Source: Anaerostipes amylophilus (GTDB lineage: Bacteria > Bacillota > Clostridia > Lachnospirales > Lachnospiraceae). From it: a DNA stretch of 64,000 nucleotides. Numbering within the stretch: the first letter of the stretch is position 1; every line of letters begins with the position of its first letter. Positions 34,992 to 43,713 of the stretch are shown in pieces. The position numbers and the translations under genes were made by a program. The stretch is taken from assembly GCF_025567365.1 (NCBI RefSeq), contig NZ_JAOQJG010000004.1:186001-250000 (forward strand). The letters run 5' to 3'. Below the pieces are notes generated by a model that saw only the letters and a program-made list of their open reading frames with translations, did not search any database and was not told where the DNA came from.

Positions 34992-35020
34992 TTGAAATTG
35001 GAATTTATTTATGCTAAGAT
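34992..35020 (+). promoter_or_regulatory. Promoter of the cls operon
   Basis: TTGAAA (34992-34997), 17 bases, TAAGAT (35015-35020), 37 bases before the cls ATG. Confidence 0.6.
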
Positions 35021-35057
35021 GAGAAGAAGTAGCTTTTGAAGAAGGTAAGGACATAAG

Positions 35058-36620
35058 ATGAAGATAACAAAGTATTTGACAAAACCAATTTCAAAAATTC
35101 TCAAATTTTTATTACGCAGACTGGTGTTTGTTACAGTTGCGATTATTTTACAGCTTATCTGGATGACCTATTTGTTTATTGTGATCGGAGAATATTCCAA
35201 AATAATTGAATGGATTTTCCGTATTTTCAGCATTTTTGTGGTGATCTATATTGCAAATAAAGATGATAATCCGGCATATAAACTTGCATGGACGATACCA
35301 ATTTTGCTTTTTCCGATCTTCGGAGGATTTTTATATCTTGTCCTTGGAGATAAACAGCCAGCGAAGAAACTACGTTTGAAACTGGAGAAATCTATTCATG
35401 ATACGGAATTTTTGCTAGGGCAGGATTATGGAGTTATGGAACATCTGGAACAGGAAGATTATCAGGTGGCAGGCCAGGCAAAATATATTGATCAGTATGG
35501 TGGGTATCCAATTTATGAGAATTCGGATGCAAAGTATTATCCGTCTGGGGAAGAGATGTTCGATGAATTGATTGAAGACCTTAAGAAGGCAGAACATTAT
35601 ATTTTTATGGAATTTTTTATTGTTTCCAAAGGCTATATGTGGGATACGATCTTAGAAGTTTTAAAAGAACGTGTCAATGATGGGGTTGAAGTACGTTTTA
35701 TGTATGATGACGTAGGATGTGTGGACCTTCTTCCTTACAAATATTATAAAGAACTTGAACGTTTCGGAATCATAGCTATGGCATTTAATCCGATCAAGCC
35801 ATTTGTATCAACAGCATGGAATAACAGAGACCACCGAAAAGTTGTTGTGATCGATGGACACACAGCCTATACAGGAGGCCTTAATTTAGCAGATGAATAT
35901 ATTAATAAGATCGAGCGATTTGGATATTGGAAAGATGCAGGACTTAAGGTAACCGGAGATGCAGTCTGGAATTTTACGGTCATGTTTTTACAGGTATGGA
36001 ATGCAATTCGTAAGACAGATGAAGGCTATGGTGCATTTTTGCCACATAAGCATTATGAAGAAGCATTTCAGGGAAAAGGATTTATTCAGCCATATGCAGA
36101 TAATCCATTAGATCATGAGATCGTTGGAGAGAATGTGTATTTAAATATCATCAATACAGCGAACAAATATGTTTATATCTATACGCCATATCTGATCATT
36201 GATAATGAGATGATCACAGCACTTTGTCTGGCAGCGAAACGAGGAGTAGATATAAAGATCGTGACTCCTGGAATTCCAGACAAGAAAATGGTATTCTGGT
36301 TAACACAGTCTTATTACAGACAATTAGTAGAGGCAGGAATTCATATCTATGAATATACGCCTGGATTTATTCATGCAAAATGTTTTGCAAGTGATGATAA
36401 AGTGGCAACCGTTGGAACGATCAATATGGACTATCGAAGTTTATATCTGCATTTTGAGAATGGCGTCTTTATGTATAACAACGATGCAGTGATGCAGGTA
36501 AAACATGATATGGAGAAAACATTTGAGATCAGCCAGAGGATCACAAAGGAGATGTGTCAGGGAAGTTTAAAAAAGACATTGGCACAAAGTGTGTTGAGAT
36601 TACTGGCCCCATTATTATAA
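35058..36620 (+). CDS. cls: Cardiolipin synthase
   Basis: Condenses two phosphatidylglycerols into cardiolipin at the membrane. The 520 residues start with three hydrophobic helices and a PLDNc-type segment (YIANKDDNPAYKLAW), then carry two phospholipase D motifs: HRKVVVID (H259) and HAKCFASDDKVATVG (H439). AAGGTAAGG precedes the ATG. First gene of a three-gene unit with the methyltransferase and hslO (gaps of 9 and 11 bases). Confidence 0.94.
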   Translation: MKITKYLTKPISKILKFLLRRLVFVTVAIILQLIWMTYLFIVIGEYSKIIEWIFRIFSIFVVIYIANKDDNPAYKLAWTIPILLFPIFGGFLYLVLGDKQPAKKLRLKLEKSIHDTEFLLGQDYGVMEHLEQEDYQVAGQAKYIDQYGGYPIYENSDAKYYPSGEEMFDELIEDLKKAEHYIFMEFFIVSKGYMWDTILEVLKERVNDGVEVRFMYDDVGCVDLLPYKYYKELERFGIIAMAFNPIKPFVSTAWNNRDHRKVVVIDGHTAYTGGLNLADEYINKIERFGYWKDAGLKVTGDAVWNFTVMFLQVWNAIRKTDEGYGAFLPHKHYEEAFQGKGFIQPYADNPLDHEIVGENVYLNIINTANKYVYIYTPYLIIDNEMITALCLAAKRGVDIKIVTPGIPDKKMVFWLTQSYYRQLVEAGIHIYEYTPGFIHAKCFASDDKVATVGTINMDYRSLYLHFENGVFMYNNDAVMQVKHDMEKTFEISQRITKEMCQGSLKKTLAQSVLRLLAPLL

Positions 36621-36629
36621 GAGGATGAG

Positions 36630-37364
36630 ATGGAAAGTTACAAAGATTTTGCAAGGGTGTATGATGAATTTATGGATCAGACACCATATGATGAATGGCT
36701 TTTAAACATTTTAAATGTTTTTAAAGAATATAAGATAAAAAAAGCTGCACAAGTATTAGATCTTGGGTGCGGAACAGGAAAAATGTCACGAAGACTTGCC
36801 AGAGAAGGATATCAGGTAACAGCTGTTGATAACTCTATGGATATGCTGGAGATCGCAGCGAGTGAAGAAGATGATCATATTTTGTATGTATTACAGGATA
36901 TGGTATCTTTAGAACTTCCACAACAGGTTGATGCAGCAGTAAGTATTTGTGACTGTATGAATTATATTCTTGAGGAAGATGATCTAAAAGAAGCATTTAG
37001 AAGGGTTAAGAGATTTTTAAAAGAAGATGGTGTGTTTATATTTGATATGAACAGTCATTACAAATACAAAGAAATTCTTGCATGCAATACATTTGCGGAA
37101 GACCGTGAAGATGCAAGTTTTATCTGGGATAATTTCTATGATGAAGAAGATAGGATCAATGAATATCAGCTGAGTCTGTTTATTCAGAATGAGGAAGGTA
37201 CATATAATAAGTACGAAGAATTACATTTGCAAAAGGCTTATGAGGAAGGGGAGATTACGAGACTTCTTCATGAAGCAGGATTTTCAACTATTCGAGTTCT
37301 GGATGCAGAAACGATGGGTGAGGTAAAAGAAGATACACAACGATTATATTTTATTGCAAACTGA
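36630..37364 (+). CDS. Class I SAM-dependent methyltransferase
   Basis: A 244-residue Rossmann-fold methyltransferase. SAM motif I is VLDLGCGTGKMSRRL (about 42-56), followed by acidic AVDNSMDML, and motif III-like AVSICDCMNYI. The C-terminal half resembles small uncharacterised methyltransferases of Clostridia with YEELHLQKAY. The substrate is not evident. It sits between cls and hslO with short gaps, so it is cotranscribed. Confidence 0.88.
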   Translation: MESYKDFARVYDEFMDQTPYDEWLLNILNVFKEYKIKKAAQVLDLGCGTGKMSRRLAREGYQVTAVDNSMDMLEIAASEEDDHILYVLQDMVSLELPQQVDAAVSICDCMNYILEEDDLKEAFRRVKRFLKEDGVFIFDMNSHYKYKEILACNTFAEDREDASFIWDNFYDEEDRINEYQLSLFIQNEEGTYNKYEELHLQKAYEEGEITRLLHEAGFSTIRVLDAETMGEVKEDTQRLYFIAN

Positions 37365-37375
37365 AAGGGAAAAAG

Positions 37376-38257
37376 ATGAACGATTATATTATCAGAGGAA
37401 CAGCAGCAAATGATCAGGTACGTTTCTTTGCTGCATACACAAAAGATGTCGTAGAAACAGCAAGACAGAAACACAATACAAGTCCGGTAGCGACAGCAGC
37501 ACTTGGAAGATTATTAACAGCAGGAGCCATGATGGGAAGTATGTGCAAGAATGATAGTGATGTGATCACATTACAGATTCAGTGCAGTGGACCAATCGGC
37601 GGCTTGACGGTTACCGCAGATTCCAAGGCAAATGTGAAGGGATATGTCAATAATCCAGGTGTCATGCTTCCACCAAGCAAAGAAGGTAAATTAGATGTTG
37701 GAAAGGCTTTAGATCTTGGTGTTTTAACAGTTATTAAAGATATCGGTTTAAAAGAGCCATATTCTGGACAGACACATTTAGTATCTGGAGAGATTGCAGA
37801 AGATTTAACTTATTATTTTGCAGCAAGTGAACAGATCCCGACATCTGTAGCATTAGGGGTTTTAATGAACAAAGATAACACAGTTCGTCAGGCAGGCGGA
37901 TTTATCATTCAGATGATGCCGTACGCCGAAGAAGAGACGATCAGTAAGCTAGAGAAGAAGATCGCAGAATTTAAGTCTGTGACTTATGCCTTAGAACATG
38001 AGCATACACCAGAGAAGATGATGGAAGATCTCTTAGGTGATATGGATATGAAGATTTATGAGAAAGTTCCAACACAGTTTCATTGTAACTGTTCCAAAGA
38101 AAGAGTAGAAAAAGCAGTGATTTCTGTTGGAAAGGATGAGATTCAGAGTATGATCGATGATGGAGAGCCGATTGAAGTAAACTGTCATTTCTGCAATACA
38201 CATTATCATTACAGCGTTGACGACTTAAAGAGAATGTTAGAAGAGGCAACACATTAA
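37376..38257 (+). CDS. hslO: Redox-regulated holdase chaperone Hsp33
   Basis: A 293-residue chaperone that unfolds and activates under oxidative stress. The C-terminal zinc switch is CNC...CHFC (C237, C239, C270, C273). The N-terminal domain has RGTAANDQVRFFAA and GRLLTAGAMM, typical of the family. GAAAGGGAA precedes ATG 37376. Last gene of the cls unit. Confidence 0.96.
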   Translation: MNDYIIRGTAANDQVRFFAAYTKDVVETARQKHNTSPVATAALGRLLTAGAMMGSMCKNDSDVITLQIQCSGPIGGLTVTADSKANVKGYVNNPGVMLPPSKEGKLDVGKALDLGVLTVIKDIGLKEPYSGQTHLVSGEIAEDLTYYFAASEQIPTSVALGVLMNKDNTVRQAGGFIIQMMPYAEEETISKLEKKIAEFKSVTYALEHEHTPEKMMEDLLGDMDMKIYEKVPTQFHCNCSKERVEKAVISVGKDEIQSMIDDGEPIEVNCHFCNTHYHYSVDDLKRMLEEATH

Positions 38258-38294
38258 TTGTCGCAAGGGAATCGCAGAGATTCAGAAGGAGAGG

Positions 38295-39629
38295 ATGATG
38301 TCAATGAAGAAGATTTTAGTGGCTTTAATGAGCATGACATTGTTGTTTACAACGATACCAGTATCTGCTGCAGAAGATGATGGGATTCAGATAACATGCA
38401 ATAAACTTACAGATCAGGATGAGCCATATACATCAACGGATGAGGATGGAAATGAGATCACAGTATATACGTTGTCAGCGTTGGCAAGATATTACGATCA
38501 GACACTTTATCTGCCGAATCCAAGATGTTTTACATTGACAACAGAGACGGGAGATTTAAGTCATATCACGGCAGAGATGGATACATCCACAGATAACGGA
38601 CTTGGAAAGAAAGACATCAAACTGACGATTAAGAGTAGGGCAAAGAATAAAGCAGAGATTGAAGCTAATTTTTCAAGCAAGACAGTTAAAACTGGACTTA
38701 ATTTCAATGCAAGGATACTGGTTAAAGGTGCAGATGGAACGATTCTTAAAAAGATTCCGCTTGCGTACAGCACACCAGCTCTTACAGATGAACATGATGC
38801 ACCAAGATTTCATACATTGAGTCCATGGTCTGGAACGTCAAAATACAACTATGATCTGGAAGACTATTATAAGGTATCAGGAACCGTTGATGTTTACGCA
38901 AAGAATCCAAAGGTTTCTTACACATATAAGGCGCTCGGTACATATGGTCTTAAAAATTTCCTTTTGAATATGGACAATGACAAGACAAAAACCAATAATA
39001 GTTTCACATTTACAAATGGAAAGATCACGATTGGTGCAAAAAATGGCAATCCGGGACAGAAAAATACGGTCACTTTAGTATGCAAGTCCTCTTATCTTAA
39101 GTCATTAAAAACACAACTGGCAAAAGCTTATTGTCAGAAGAAGATTTCAACGGCAGACGTGATCTTTGATGATCTTTCCGTAGAATATCGAAATGTCAAT
39201 GGAAAGACTTATGAAAATGGGATTGGAGATAACGGACAGGGATGTGTGATCGGCGGTGCGATGGACCCAATTTATCTGGGATTTCATGCGACAGTGAAAC
39301 CGGCCGGAAAAGTAAAGATAACATCTTACAAAAAGACAAAAACAACCATCAAATTAAGATGGAAAAAGCTTTCAACACCGGTCAGCGGCTATATGATCTA
39401 TCGTTCCACAAGAAAATCATCTGGTTATAAGAAGATCAAGACGGTATCATCCAAAACAAGTTCTTATACAAATAAGAGATTGAAAAGAGGAAAAACATAT
39501 TATTATAAGATTCGTCCATATCGTACAGTGAAATACAGCTATAAGACCTCGAAGAAAAAGACAAAGACATTGTCAAGAAAAGCATATGGAAGTTATGGAT
39601 ATGTAAAGAAAATCAAAACAAAAAGATAA
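38295..39629 (+). CDS. Secreted protein with a C-terminal fibronectin-III-like domain
   Basis: 444 residues: signal peptide (about 1-27, cut after PVSAA), a beta-rich middle region with no recognised domain, and a C-terminal FN3-like module (about 345-430: ITSYKKTKTTIKLRWKK, SGYMIYRS, KGKTYYYKIRPY-type strands). The tail is strongly basic (many Lys-Lys pairs), suited to binding teichoic acid or other anionic wall polymers. AAGGAGAGG precedes three nearby ATGs; 38295 or 38298 is likely used. No sortase motif is seen. Confidence 0.78.
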   Translation: MMSMKKILVALMSMTLLFTTIPVSAAEDDGIQITCNKLTDQDEPYTSTDEDGNEITVYTLSALARYYDQTLYLPNPRCFTLTTETGDLSHITAEMDTSTDNGLGKKDIKLTIKSRAKNKAEIEANFSSKTVKTGLNFNARILVKGADGTILKKIPLAYSTPALTDEHDAPRFHTLSPWSGTSKYNYDLEDYYKVSGTVDVYAKNPKVSYTYKALGTYGLKNFLLNMDNDKTKTNNSFTFTNGKITIGAKNGNPGQKNTVTLVCKSSYLKSLKTQLAKAYCQKKISTADVIFDDLSVEYRNVNGKTYENGIGDNGQGCVIGGAMDPIYLGFHATVKPAGKVKITSYKKTKTTIKLRWKKLSTPVSGYMIYRSTRKSSGYKKIKTVSSKTSSYTNKRLKRGKTYYYKIRPYRTVKYSYKTSKKKTKTLSRKAYGSYGYVKKIKTKR

Positions 39630-39634
39630 AGTAT

Positions 39635-39684
39635 AAAATAAAACAGACAGTTGGTCATCAATACTCAGCTGTCTGTTTTATTTT
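39635..39684. terminator. Bidirectional terminator
   Basis: Sixteen-base perfect arms (39635-39650 and 39669-39684) around an 18-base loop, with A-rich and T-rich flanks. It separates the FN3-like gene from the converging acidic-tail gene. Confidence 0.88.
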
Positions 39685-39698
39685 GCACTTAAATTATA

Positions 39699-40007
39699 TT
39701 ACTCTTCGTCTTCTGTAGATGGAGTTTCCCCTGCTTCATCTTCTTCGTCTGCACTATCATTGCTTTCTGTGATATTGATGGAAACATAGTCTCGGTCATC
39801 CTTTGTTGGCTCGTGGAAGATTTCTTCTTCGTCGAAAGAGTCATCATCAAAAGAATCTTCATCGAAATCATCATCAATATCATCTCCTGATACTTCTTTG
39901 ACTTTATCGATAATAGCTTTGATCTGATCACGGGCAACGTATGCGATACCAGCGACTGTAGCCAGTGCAGTTGCTAATTTAAAAAGGTCTTTGAATGTTT
40001 TCTTCAT
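39699..40007 (-). CDS. Small protein with a hydrophobic N-terminal helix and an acidic tail
   Basis: A 102-residue protein: basic N-terminus, one moderately hydrophobic stretch (LFKLATALATVAGIAYVA, about 8-25), a short amphipathic helix, then a tail rich in Asp, Glu and Ser (DIDDDFDEDSFDDDSFDEEE and on to the end). The layout resembles the protein at 18912-19193, including Asp-Phe repeats, but the N-termini do not align well. AAAGGAG precedes the ATG on the minus strand. Function unknown. Confidence 0.75.
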   Translation of the reverse strand: MKKTFKDLFKLATALATVAGIAYVARDQIKAIIDKVKEVSGDDIDDDFDEDSFDDDSFDEEEIFHEPTKDDRDYVSINITESNDSADEEDEAGETPSTEDEE

Positions 40008-40072
40008 AACGAAAAAACTCCTTTCTTTTTTCTATTATTTTATACTGAATCAAAGAAAAAAGCAATCCAGGA

Positions 40073-40100
40073 TTGACAAAATAAAATTTCGTGATAATAT
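40073..40100 (+). promoter_or_regulatory. Promoter of rpiA
   Basis: Perfect TTGACA (40073-40078), 16 bases, TAATAT (40095-40100), 43 bases before the ATG. Confidence 0.7.
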
Positions 40101-40142
40101 GATATTGTAAAATAAAATTTTGCAAACAAGGAGGAAAGCAAG

Positions 40143-40763
40143 ATGAAACGTTTGTGTGCAAAAGCAGCCCTTGAACTGGTGCCAGATCATGGTACGATCG
40201 GACTTGGAGGTGGGGAGACGATCAGCTATCTTTGTGAATATATCAAAGAAGCAGGAAAAGCTATAGAAGCTATAACACCATCTGATCAGACAAAGAAAGT
40301 ATGCAAACAGCTTGGAATTACAGTAATAGATATTAATGAGGCCCAAGATGTGACTATAGCATTTGATGGATGTGATGAAGTAGATCAAAACCTGAATGCA
40401 TATAAAAGTGGTGGTGGGATTCATACAAAAGAGAAGATTATTGCAAAGATGGCACAAGAGTATGTATTACTTGTGGATGAGACAAAGGTTGTAGAGAAAC
40501 TCGACTGTAAAGTACCGATTGTTCTTGAAATTGTGCCAGAGGCAGCAAGTTATGTTACAAAGGAAGCAAAAAAACTTGGAGCAAAAGTAAAAGAGAGAAA
40601 TGAAAAATTGCTGGAACTGTATTTTGAAGGAATCAGTGATCTTAAGAAACTAGATCAAGACTTAAAACAGATCACAGGAGTTATTGAGATATCGCTATTT
40701 TATCAGATAGCAGCTAAGGTAGTTGTAGCAGGAACAGATGATATCAAGATCATCGAGAGATAA
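40143..40763 (+). CDS. rpiA: Ribose-5-phosphate isomerase A (divergent)
   Basis: Interconverts ribose-5-phosphate and ribulose-5-phosphate. The family layout is clear: GLGGGET (usually GLGTGST), AFDGCDEVD with D75 and D78, KSGGGIHTKEKII with K88 and E97. These align with E. coli D81, D84, K94 and E103, so the catalytic set is intact although the flanking motifs differ. 206 residues, slightly shorter than usual. AGGAGG precedes the ATG. Fourteen bases separate it from the oxidoreductase gene. Confidence 0.87.
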   Translation: MKRLCAKAALELVPDHGTIGLGGGETISYLCEYIKEAGKAIEAITPSDQTKKVCKQLGITVIDINEAQDVTIAFDGCDEVDQNLNAYKSGGGIHTKEKIIAKMAQEYVLLVDETKVVEKLDCKVPIVLEIVPEAASYVTKEAKKLGAKVKERNEKLLELYFEGISDLKKLDQDLKQITGVIEISLFYQIAAKVVVAGTDDIKIIER

Positions 40764-40776
40764 AAGGAAAAGAAAG

Positions 40777-41742
40777 ATGAGTACATGGGGAATTTTAGGT
40801 TGCGGAACAATTGCAAATGAGATGGCAGAAACGTTTATAAAGATGGGGCATGAAATCTACGGAGTCAGCAATCGAACTTTGGAAAAAGCAGAAAAATTTG
40901 CAGAGACTTATGGAGTAAAACATGTCTTTAAGACATATGAAGAAATGCTTGCTGATGAGAAGATTGATATCATTTATATCGCAACACCACACAGCAGACA
41001 TTATGAAAATATGATGCAAGCAGTCAAAGCAGGAAAGCATGTCTTATGTGAAAAAGCAATTACTGTCAATGCAGCACAGTTAGAAGAAGTATTAAAACTT
41101 GCTGAAAAAAAGCACGTTGTTGTAAGAGAAGCGATGACGATCTCTCATATGCCATTATATAAGAAACTAAAAGAACGAATCAAAGAAGGAGCCATTGGAA
41201 AGACAAAGATGGTTCAGGTTAATTTTGGAAGTAATAAAGGATATGATTCTACAAATAGATTTTTTGCATTAGAAGCAGCAGGAGGAGCGTTATTAGATAT
41301 TGGGGTTTATGCGACATCATTTGCAAGAACATTTTTGAGTGAAATACCAAATACGATCCTTACAACAGTTGAATATCTAGAGACAGGTGCTGATGAACAA
41401 TCAGGAATCATTATGAAGAATACAAAAGGTGAGATGGTAGTTATGTGTCTGACACTTCGTGCCAAACAGCCAAAACGAGGAGTTGTGACAGGAGATAAAG
41501 GATATATTGAAGTATATGAATATCCAAGAGCATGTAAGGCAACGATCACAAATACAGAGACTGGAGAAGTAGAAATAGTTGAAGCAGGAAAGACAGAAGA
41601 TGCATTGAAATATGAAGTAGAAGCAATGGAAGCTGCAGTCGGTGGAGAATATAGTGATGATAATCCAGAGATCACAAGAGATACTATGAAGATTTTAACA
41701 AGTGTTAAAACGCAGTGGGGAATGAAATATCCGTTTGAGTAA
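40777..41742 (+). CDS. Gfo/Idh/MocA-family oxidoreductase
   Basis: An NAD(P)-dependent sugar or polyol dehydrogenase, 321 residues. N-terminal Rossmann motif GILGCGTIANEMAE, then YIATPHSRHYE. The usual EKP catalytic motif reads CEKAI, with Ala for Pro. ATG 40777 follows AAAAGGAAAAG; the longer frame from 40738 overlaps rpiA. It is cotranscribed with rpiA. The substrate is unknown. Confidence 0.87.
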   Translation: MSTWGILGCGTIANEMAETFIKMGHEIYGVSNRTLEKAEKFAETYGVKHVFKTYEEMLADEKIDIIYIATPHSRHYENMMQAVKAGKHVLCEKAITVNAAQLEEVLKLAEKKHVVVREAMTISHMPLYKKLKERIKEGAIGKTKMVQVNFGSNKGYDSTNRFFALEAAGGALLDIGVYATSFARTFLSEIPNTILTTVEYLETGADEQSGIIMKNTKGEMVVMCLTLRAKQPKRGVVTGDKGYIEVYEYPRACKATITNTETGEVEIVEAGKTEDALKYEVEAMEAAVGGEYSDDNPEITRDTMKILTSVKTQWGMKYPFE

Positions 41743-41768
41743 AGAATAGATAAAACTAAGGATTTGAC

Positions 41769-41797
41769 TAGACGGAGCTTTTCTTATCGGTTATACT
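41769..41797 (+). promoter_or_regulatory. Promoter of the CorA-like gene
   Basis: TAGACG (41769-41774), 17 bases, TATACT (41792-41797), 32 bases before the ATG. Confidence 0.5.
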
Positions 41798-41829
41798 TAA
41801 TAAGTATGAAAACGGAGAGGAGCGATAAG

Positions 41830-42777
41830 ATGATCCAGATTTATAAGAATTATGAAGGTAAAAAAGAATTAGAAGAATTAGATCATATTGAACTGGAATC
41901 ATGGGTAATGGTCACAGATCCGACAATGGAAGAGTTGACGAGTATATCGGTTGATTATAAGATCGATATGGATGACCTGAAAGCGGCACTGGATACAGAA
42001 GAACGCTCCCGATTAGAGAATGAAGATGACTATACGATGATTCTTGTGAATATTCCTGTTGTGGAAGAAGAAAATGGGAAAAAATGGTACGAGACGATTC
42101 CATTGGGAATTTTTATTACCAGGAAGATCGTATTTACGGTATGTCTAAAGCAGACAAATATTTTAAAGCAGTTTGTAGATGGTCTTGTATCGAATTTTTA
42201 TACCTATATGAAGACAAGATTTGTCTATCAGATACTGTATAACAATGCAGCACTGTTTTTGTACTATCTACGCGTGATCGATCAGAGAGCAAATCAGGTA
42301 GAAGATCTTCTGCATGAGACATATCAGAATCAAGATTTAATTCAGCTTTATGATCTGGAAAAATGTCTTGTGTATTTTACAACCGCATTGAAATCAAATG
42401 AAGTGGTATTAGAGAAATTAAGGAAACATATTGGCTTAAGACATTATGAAGAAGATCAGGAACTGTTAGAGGATGTTATCATTGAGAATAAGCAGGCGAT
42501 GGAGATGACGGATATCTATCATAATATCTTAAGAAGTACAATGTCACTGTTTGGATCGATCATTGATAATAACCTGAATCAGGTCATGAAATTCCTTGCA
42601 GCGATCACGATCATACTAGAATTGCCAACGATGATCTCCGGACTTTATGGAATGAATGTCAACGTGGCAGGAATGCCATTTGCGACGAAGACTTATGGAT
42701 TTGCTGCAATTTCTATATTTTCAGTTATTGTATGCCTGATCGCTGTATATATCCTGAAAAAGAAGAATATTTTATAA
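41830..42777 (+). CDS. CorA-family divalent metal transporter
   Basis: A 315-residue membrane protein with a long cytoplasmic N-terminal domain and two C-terminal helices. The signature YGMN (G274-M275-N276) follows the first helix, and a second helix ends the protein. CorA pentamers move Mg2+ (or Co2+, Zn2+). ATG 41830 follows GAGAGG by nine bases; the longer frame from 41764 runs through the promoter and is rejected. Single-gene unit converging on sigG. Confidence 0.9.
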   Translation: MIQIYKNYEGKKELEELDHIELESWVMVTDPTMEELTSISVDYKIDMDDLKAALDTEERSRLENEDDYTMILVNIPVVEEENGKKWYETIPLGIFITRKIVFTVCLKQTNILKQFVDGLVSNFYTYMKTRFVYQILYNNAALFLYYLRVIDQRANQVEDLLHETYQNQDLIQLYDLEKCLVYFTTALKSNEVVLEKLRKHIGLRHYEEDQELLEDVIIENKQAMEMTDIYHNILRSTMSLFGSIIDNNLNQVMKFLAAITIILELPTMISGLYGMNVNVAGMPFATKTYGFAAISIFSVIVCLIAVYILKKKNIL

Positions 42778-42783
42778 TGGATT

Positions 42784-42812
42784 ATGAAGAATCACGCAAG
42801 GTGGTTCTTCAT
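42784..42812. terminator. Convergent hairpin between the CorA-like gene and sigG
   Basis: Twelve-base arms (42784-42795 and 42801-42812) with a five-base loop. The T-runs on either side are weak. It covers the sigG stop codon. Confidence 0.6.
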
Positions 42813-43568
42813 TTGCTTTAGTGCATTTTTTTCAAGACGGCTGACTTGTGCTTGTGAGATAGAAATTTCATCTGCAACTTCTGTTTGAGTTTTGCCCTCG
42901 AAGAAACGCATTTTTATAATATCATATTCGCGGTCTGGAAGATGGTTCATAGCTTCTTTCAATGCAATGGATTCTACCCAGACAGCTTCCTTGTTTTTTT
43001 TGTCTTTTACCTGATCCATCAGATAAAGCGTATCGCCGCCATCCTGATACACTGGTTCATAAAGAGAAAGAGGGGTTGCGATGGCATCGAGGGCAAACAA
43101 GACATCTTCTTTTTTCATATCAATTTCTTTTGCGATGGCATCAATTGTTGGTTCATGATTTAATTTCTTTGTAAGAGATTCCCTTGTGCTGATCGCTTTA
43201 TAAGCAGTGTCACGAAGGGAACGGCTGACACGCAGACTATGATTGTCTCTTAAGTAACGTTTTACCTCTCCGATGATCATTGGAACGGCATAAGTAGAAA
43301 ATTTCACATTCAGATTACGGTCAAAATTATCAATAGCTTTCATAAGCCCGATACAGCCAACTTGAAAGAGATCATCTGCATTTTCCCCGCTGGAAGAAAA
43401 TCTTTGGATAATACTTAAAACAAGACGTAGATTTCCTTTGATATATTGTTCTCTGGCGTTGTTATCACCCTGCTCGATCTTTTCAAATAAAGCTTCTTTT
43501 TCTTCGTTGGAAAGTAAAGGAAGAGAAGAAGTATTAACACCGCAGATTTCCACTTTATTTCGTGCCAT
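42792..43568 (-). CDS. sigG: RNA polymerase sporulation sigma factor G
   Basis: Late forespore sigma factor, 258 residues. The start RNKVEICGVNTSSLP is the sigma-G hallmark. Region 2 has QVGCIGLMKAIDNFD and KFSTYAVPMIIGEV; region 4 has the helix-turn-helix TQTEVADEISISQAQVSRLE. ATG 43568 follows GGAGGA; the longer frame begins within that site. It stands alone, next to a CorA-like gene, not behind sigE as in Bacillus and many Clostridia. A sigma-G/F-type promoter precedes it. Confidence 0.95.
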   Translation of the reverse strand: MARNKVEICGVNTSSLPLLSNEEKEALFEKIEQGDNNAREQYIKGNLRLVLSIIQRFSSSGENADDLFQVGCIGLMKAIDNFDRNLNVKFSTYAVPMIIGEVKRYLRDNHSLRVSRSLRDTAYKAISTRESLTKKLNHEPTIDAIAKEIDMKKEDVLFALDAIATPLSLYEPVYQDGGDTLYLMDQVKDKKNKEAVWVESIALKEAMNHLPDREYDIIKMRFFEGKTQTEVADEISISQAQVSRLEKNALKQMKNHLA

Positions 43569-43601
43569 AATAAGTTCCTCCATTAGTGATTCGTTTAATA
43601 A

Positions 43602-43631
43602 AATGATGTACGGAATCAGCAGATTTTATAC
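43602..43631 (-). promoter_or_regulatory. Possible sigma-G/sigma-F promoter of sigG
   Basis: On the minus strand: GTATA (43631-43627), 18 bases, CATCATT (43608-43602). The sigma-G pattern is about GNATR, 17-18 bases, CATNHTA. It fits forespore expression and autoregulation of sigG, but it is a motif match only. Confidence 0.5.
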
Positions 43632-43654
43632 GTTGAAAAAAATGGAAGAGAAAA

Positions 43655-43683
43655 TTGACTTATGATTTTGCCGGTGCTATCAT
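43655..43683 (+). promoter_or_regulatory. Promoter of the amino-acid-binding lipoprotein gene
   Basis: TTGACT (43655-43660), 17 bases, TATCAT (43678-43683), 30 bases before the ATG. Confidence 0.65.
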
Positions 43684-43713
43684 GAGGATAAATACAATCA
43701 AAGGAGAGTAAAG

